A stretch of 64,000 bases of DNA, from contig CAMVBJ010000009.1 in assembly GCA_947165675.1 (NCBI GenBank), positions 1 through 64,000 of the forward strand. Reading direction: 5' to 3'. The stretch comes from an uncultured Prevotellaceae bacterium (lineage in GTDB: Bacteria > Bacteroidota > Bacteroidia > Bacteroidales > Muribaculaceae). Shown piece after piece: positions 61,923 through 64,000 of the stretch (within the stretch, counting starts at the first letter, position 1; each line of letters starts with the position of its first letter). The notes beneath the pieces were generated by a model. It was not told where the DNA came from and did no database searches. It was given only the letters and a program-made list of their open reading frames with translations. Position numbers and translations under genes: made by a program.

Positions 61923-63791
61923 ATGGTAAGTTACTTGCAAGTTGAGGGCTTGAGCAAGGCGTTTGGTGTCGATGTGCTCTTCGAGGATCTGACCTTCGGT
62001 GTTGCTGAGGGTGAGAAGATTGGGCTTATTGCCAAGAATGGCACAGGCAAGTCCACCCTACTCGACATTCTTGCTGGCATAGCCTCCCAGGACAGTGGCA
62101 CAGTTATCTACCGCAACAACTTGCGTGTGGGTTACCTGCCGCAGCTACCTGACTTGGGGGGAGCCGAGACAGTGCTGGATGCCTGCTTGCATGGCGACGA
62201 CCCACGGTCATCTGCCATCCATGACTATGAAGAGGCTCTTCGCACAGGTGACAGCGACGCGATGACTGCCGCCATCCAAGCGATGGACGCTAACGCAGCT
62301 TGGGACTACGAAGAACGTTTCAAGCAGATTCTCACCCAACTAAAAATCACCGATTACAATCAGCCTGTCAAGGAATTAAGTGGAGGTCAGGTGAAACGCG
62401 TCGCACTTGCCCGCCTGCTCATCGATGAGCCACAGATGCTCATCCTGGACGAGCCCACCAACCACCTCGACATCGACATGATTGAGTGGCTGGAAAACTA
62501 CCTGCAACGCAGTCGTGTCACCCTGCTGATGGTGACTCATGACCGGTATTTCCTGGACAACATCTGCAACCGCATCCTGGAGATGGACCAGCACAGCATC
62601 TTTTCCTATAACGGTAACTACAATTACTACCTGGAAAAACGTGCTGAGCGCATCGAGGCGCAAAACGTCCAGGTGGAACGAGCCCGCAACCTGTTGCGTA
62701 CCGAGCTTGACTGGATGAGGCGCCAACCGCAGGCACGAGCGAACAAAGCTCAGTATCGCATCGATGCATTCTATGACCTGCAGGAACGTGCCCAGCAACG
62801 ACGTGATGACGGCGAAGTGGAACTGAACGTGAAAAGTGCCTACATCGGCAAGAAGATTTTCACGGCCCACCATGTGAATAAGCGCTATGGCGACAAGGTG
62901 ATACTCGACGACTTCAATTACACGTTTGCTCGCTACGAGAAATTAGGCATCGTGGGAGATAATGGTGTGGGTAAAACCACCTTCATCAAGTTGCTGCTCG
63001 ACATCGTCAAGCCCGATAGCGGTTACTTTGAAATCGGAGAAACCGTCAAGTTTGCCCATTATAGCCAAGAAGGGATACACTTTGATGAGGGCAAGCGGGT
63101 GATTGACGCCGTTCGCGATGTAGCCGAATACATCTACTTCGACGAGAAACACCACTACACCGCAATGGCTTGGCTCAATCACTTCCTGTTCACGCCACAG
63201 GACCAGCAGAAGTTTATCTCAAAGTTGAGTGGTGGCGAACGACGCAGGCTGTATCTGGCCATCGTGTTGATGACCAAGCCCAATTTTCTCATTCTCGATG
63301 AGCCGACCAACGACCTTGACATTTCAACACTGGAAATCCTCGAAGAATACCTTTCCCAGTTCAATGGTTGTGTCATCATCGTGAGCCATGACCGCTTCTT
63401 CATGGACCGAACTGTGGATCACACCTTTGTATTCACGGGTAATGGCCACATCAAGGATTTTCCAGGCAACTACAGTGAATACCGAGCCTGGAAACAACGA
63501 CACGAACAGGAAGCAGCCCAAGCAGCCAAAGAACAGGAAGTTGCCAAGCCCAAAGAGAACACCTGGGCCAATCGCGCTAATCAAAAGAAGTTAACCTACA
63601 AGGAACAGCGCGAACTGGAACAGCTCAATATCGACATGGAAGCCCTCAACAAGGAGAAAGCCGAATTGGATGCCCTGTTTGCCAGTGGCGAGACACTGGA
63701 TGACGTTGCAGCCAAAGCCGCCCGGTATCAAGAGGTCAAAGACCTGCTCGACGAGAAAGAAATGCGCTGGCTGGAACTCTCTGAGAGTTAA
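61923..63791 (+). CDS. ABC-F family ATPase (Uup-like)
   Basis: This 622-residue soluble protein has two ABC domains. The first (about 1-245) has GLIAKNGTGKSTLL, LSGGQVKRVALARLL and MLILDEPTNHLD. The second (about 310-520) has [29 protein letters not shown] and FLILDEPTNDLD. A linker rich in Arg/Glu and a C-terminal coiled coil (about 540-622) follow. It lacks membrane domains, so it belongs to the ABC-F translation/DNA-associated class. The C-terminal extension points to Uup rather than EttA or resistance subtypes. It lies 57 bp after the M18 gene, separated by the GC hairpin. Confidence 0.93.
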   Translation: MVSYLQVEGLSKAFGVDVLFEDLTFGVAEGEKIGLIAKNGTGKSTLLDILAGIASQDSGTVIYRNNLRVGYLPQLPDLGGAETVLDACLHGDDPRSSAIHDYEEALRTGDSDAMTAAIQAMDANAAWDYEERFKQILTQLKITDYNQPVKELSGGQVKRVALARLLIDEPQMLILDEPTNHLDIDMIEWLENYLQRSRVTLLMVTHDRYFLDNICNRILEMDQHSIFSYNGNYNYYLEKRAERIEAQNVQVERARNLLRTELDWMRRQPQARANKAQYRIDAFYDLQERAQQRRDDGEVELNVKSAYIGKKIFTAHHVNKRYGDKVILDDFNYTFARYEKLGIVGDNGVGKTTFIKLLLDIVKPDSGYFEIGETVKFAHYSQEGIHFDEGKRVIDAVRDVAEYIYFDEKHHYTAMAWLNHFLFTPQDQQKFISKLSGGERRRLYLAIVLMTKPNFLILDEPTNDLDISTLEILEEYLSQFNGCVIIVSHDRFFMDRTVDHTFVFTGNGHIKDFPGNYSEYRAWKQRHEQEAAQAAKEQEVAKPKENTWANRANQKKLTYKEQRELEQLNIDMEALNKEKAELDALFASGETLDDVAAKAARYQEVKDLLDEKEMRWLELSES

Positions 63792-63855
63792 TAGTTAAGA
63801 GTTAGGTATAACAAAGTCTATTATCTATTAACTGTAAACTGTTAACTGAAAAGCA
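63792..63855. repeat. Short TTAACTG-type repeats before umuC
   Basis: Degenerate AGTTAATAGTTAAGAGTTA and TAACTGTAAACTGTTAACTG units, related to the CAGTT/CTGAAAACTG tracts elsewhere in the window. Confidence 0.5.
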
Positions 63856-64000
63856 ATGTACGGCCTGGTTGACTGCAATAACTTCTTTGTCTCGTGTGAG
63901 CGGGTATTTGATCCGCGTCTTAACGGGAAAATGGTCGTTGTGCTTTCCAACAACGACGGTTGCGTCATTGCCCGCAGCAACGAGGCCAAGGCAGCCGGCA
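63856..64000 (+). CDS. umuC: Y-family DNA polymerase V subunit UmuC, N-terminal part (runs off window)
   Basis: Forty-eight residues from ATG 63856 read [20 protein letters not shown], then [27 protein letters not shown]. This is the canonical UmuC/DinP start, with the D-x-N/D-F-F-V-S-C catalytic-Asp motif and the [10 protein letters not shown] strand. The enzyme copies past DNA lesions as part of the SOS response. No umuD lies directly upstream (the ABC-F gene is there). Only the N-terminus is visible. Confidence 0.92.
   Translation, partial: MYGLVDCNNFFVSCERVFDPRLNGKMVVVLSNNDGCVIARSNEAKAAG

Overview
The window is a chromosomal segment of a Bacteroidota bacterium, most likely order Bacteroidales and possibly close to Muribaculaceae/Prevotella. 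The lineage call rests on a fused LpxC-FabZ, a lipoprotein-type TamA homologue (TamL) next to TamB, an animal-type (GT3) glycogen synthase with a short alpha-glucan phosphorylase, a two-subunit methylmalonyl-CoA mutase, and recurrent promoters of the Bacteroidota form TTG-N19/20-TAnnTTTG. Few genes have a clear Shine-Dalgarno. No phage, insertion sequence, rRNA or CRISPR array is visible. The family-level placement is inference.

Layout. 1-2600: mutA and the 5' part of mutB (propionate/succinate metabolism). 2700-5820: secreted serine hydrolase, a B3/B4 tRNA-binding-domain protein paired with a YrdC/YciO-family protein, and a thioredoxin lipoprotein. 5950-9230: lipid A genes lpxD, lpxC-fabZ and lpxA. 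9325-14426 (minus): two paralogous exported TPR proteins and gyrA. 14681-18110: a DEDD exonuclease, dnaA and a lone MCE/MlaD-type protein. 18111-24465: repeat-rich stretch with aroE, comEC, glmM and a DUF4827-like lipoprotein. 24449-33804 (minus): nrnA, a secreted EEP-family phosphatase/nuclease, and tamB-tamL. 33998-38224 (minus): glycogen synthase and phosphorylase. 38467-40398: dnaK, with a sigma-54-like promoter. 41024-47408: udk-lptB, a metallophosphoesterase/PQQ-propeller fusion, a LolC/E-like permease and a PreA-like enzyme. 47526-49421: tRNA-Gln(CTG), rpsP and an ornithine-cyclodeaminase family gene. 49504-57392: surface-glycan block with a nucleotidyltransferase/aminotransferase fusion, licD, galE, two GT2 glycosyltransferases, a KdsC-like phosphatase and a Wzx-type flippase. 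57582-64000: yicC, gmk, nadD, a DUF5063-like gene, an M18 aminopeptidase, an ABC-F ATPase and the start of umuC.

The dominant theme is the outer envelope: lipid A synthesis, TamB/TamL, MlaD, LptB, a LolC-like permease and surface-glycan decoration. Housekeeping genes for replication, translation and central metabolism lie in between. Intergenic DNA carries several families of short dispersed repeats. The clearest are an 84-bp element present twice with two mismatches (21649 and 58521), a 39-bp palindrome with a tail present twice in opposite orientation (23798 and 40592), and CAGTTTTCAG/CTGAAAACTG tracts.

The most noteworthy candidates are the cytidylyltransferase-like/PLP-enzyme fusion with licD and galE, the sigma-54-type promoter with evenly spaced TGACACA repeats upstream of dnaK, the dispersed repeat families, and a Cys/His cluster inserted in MutA.
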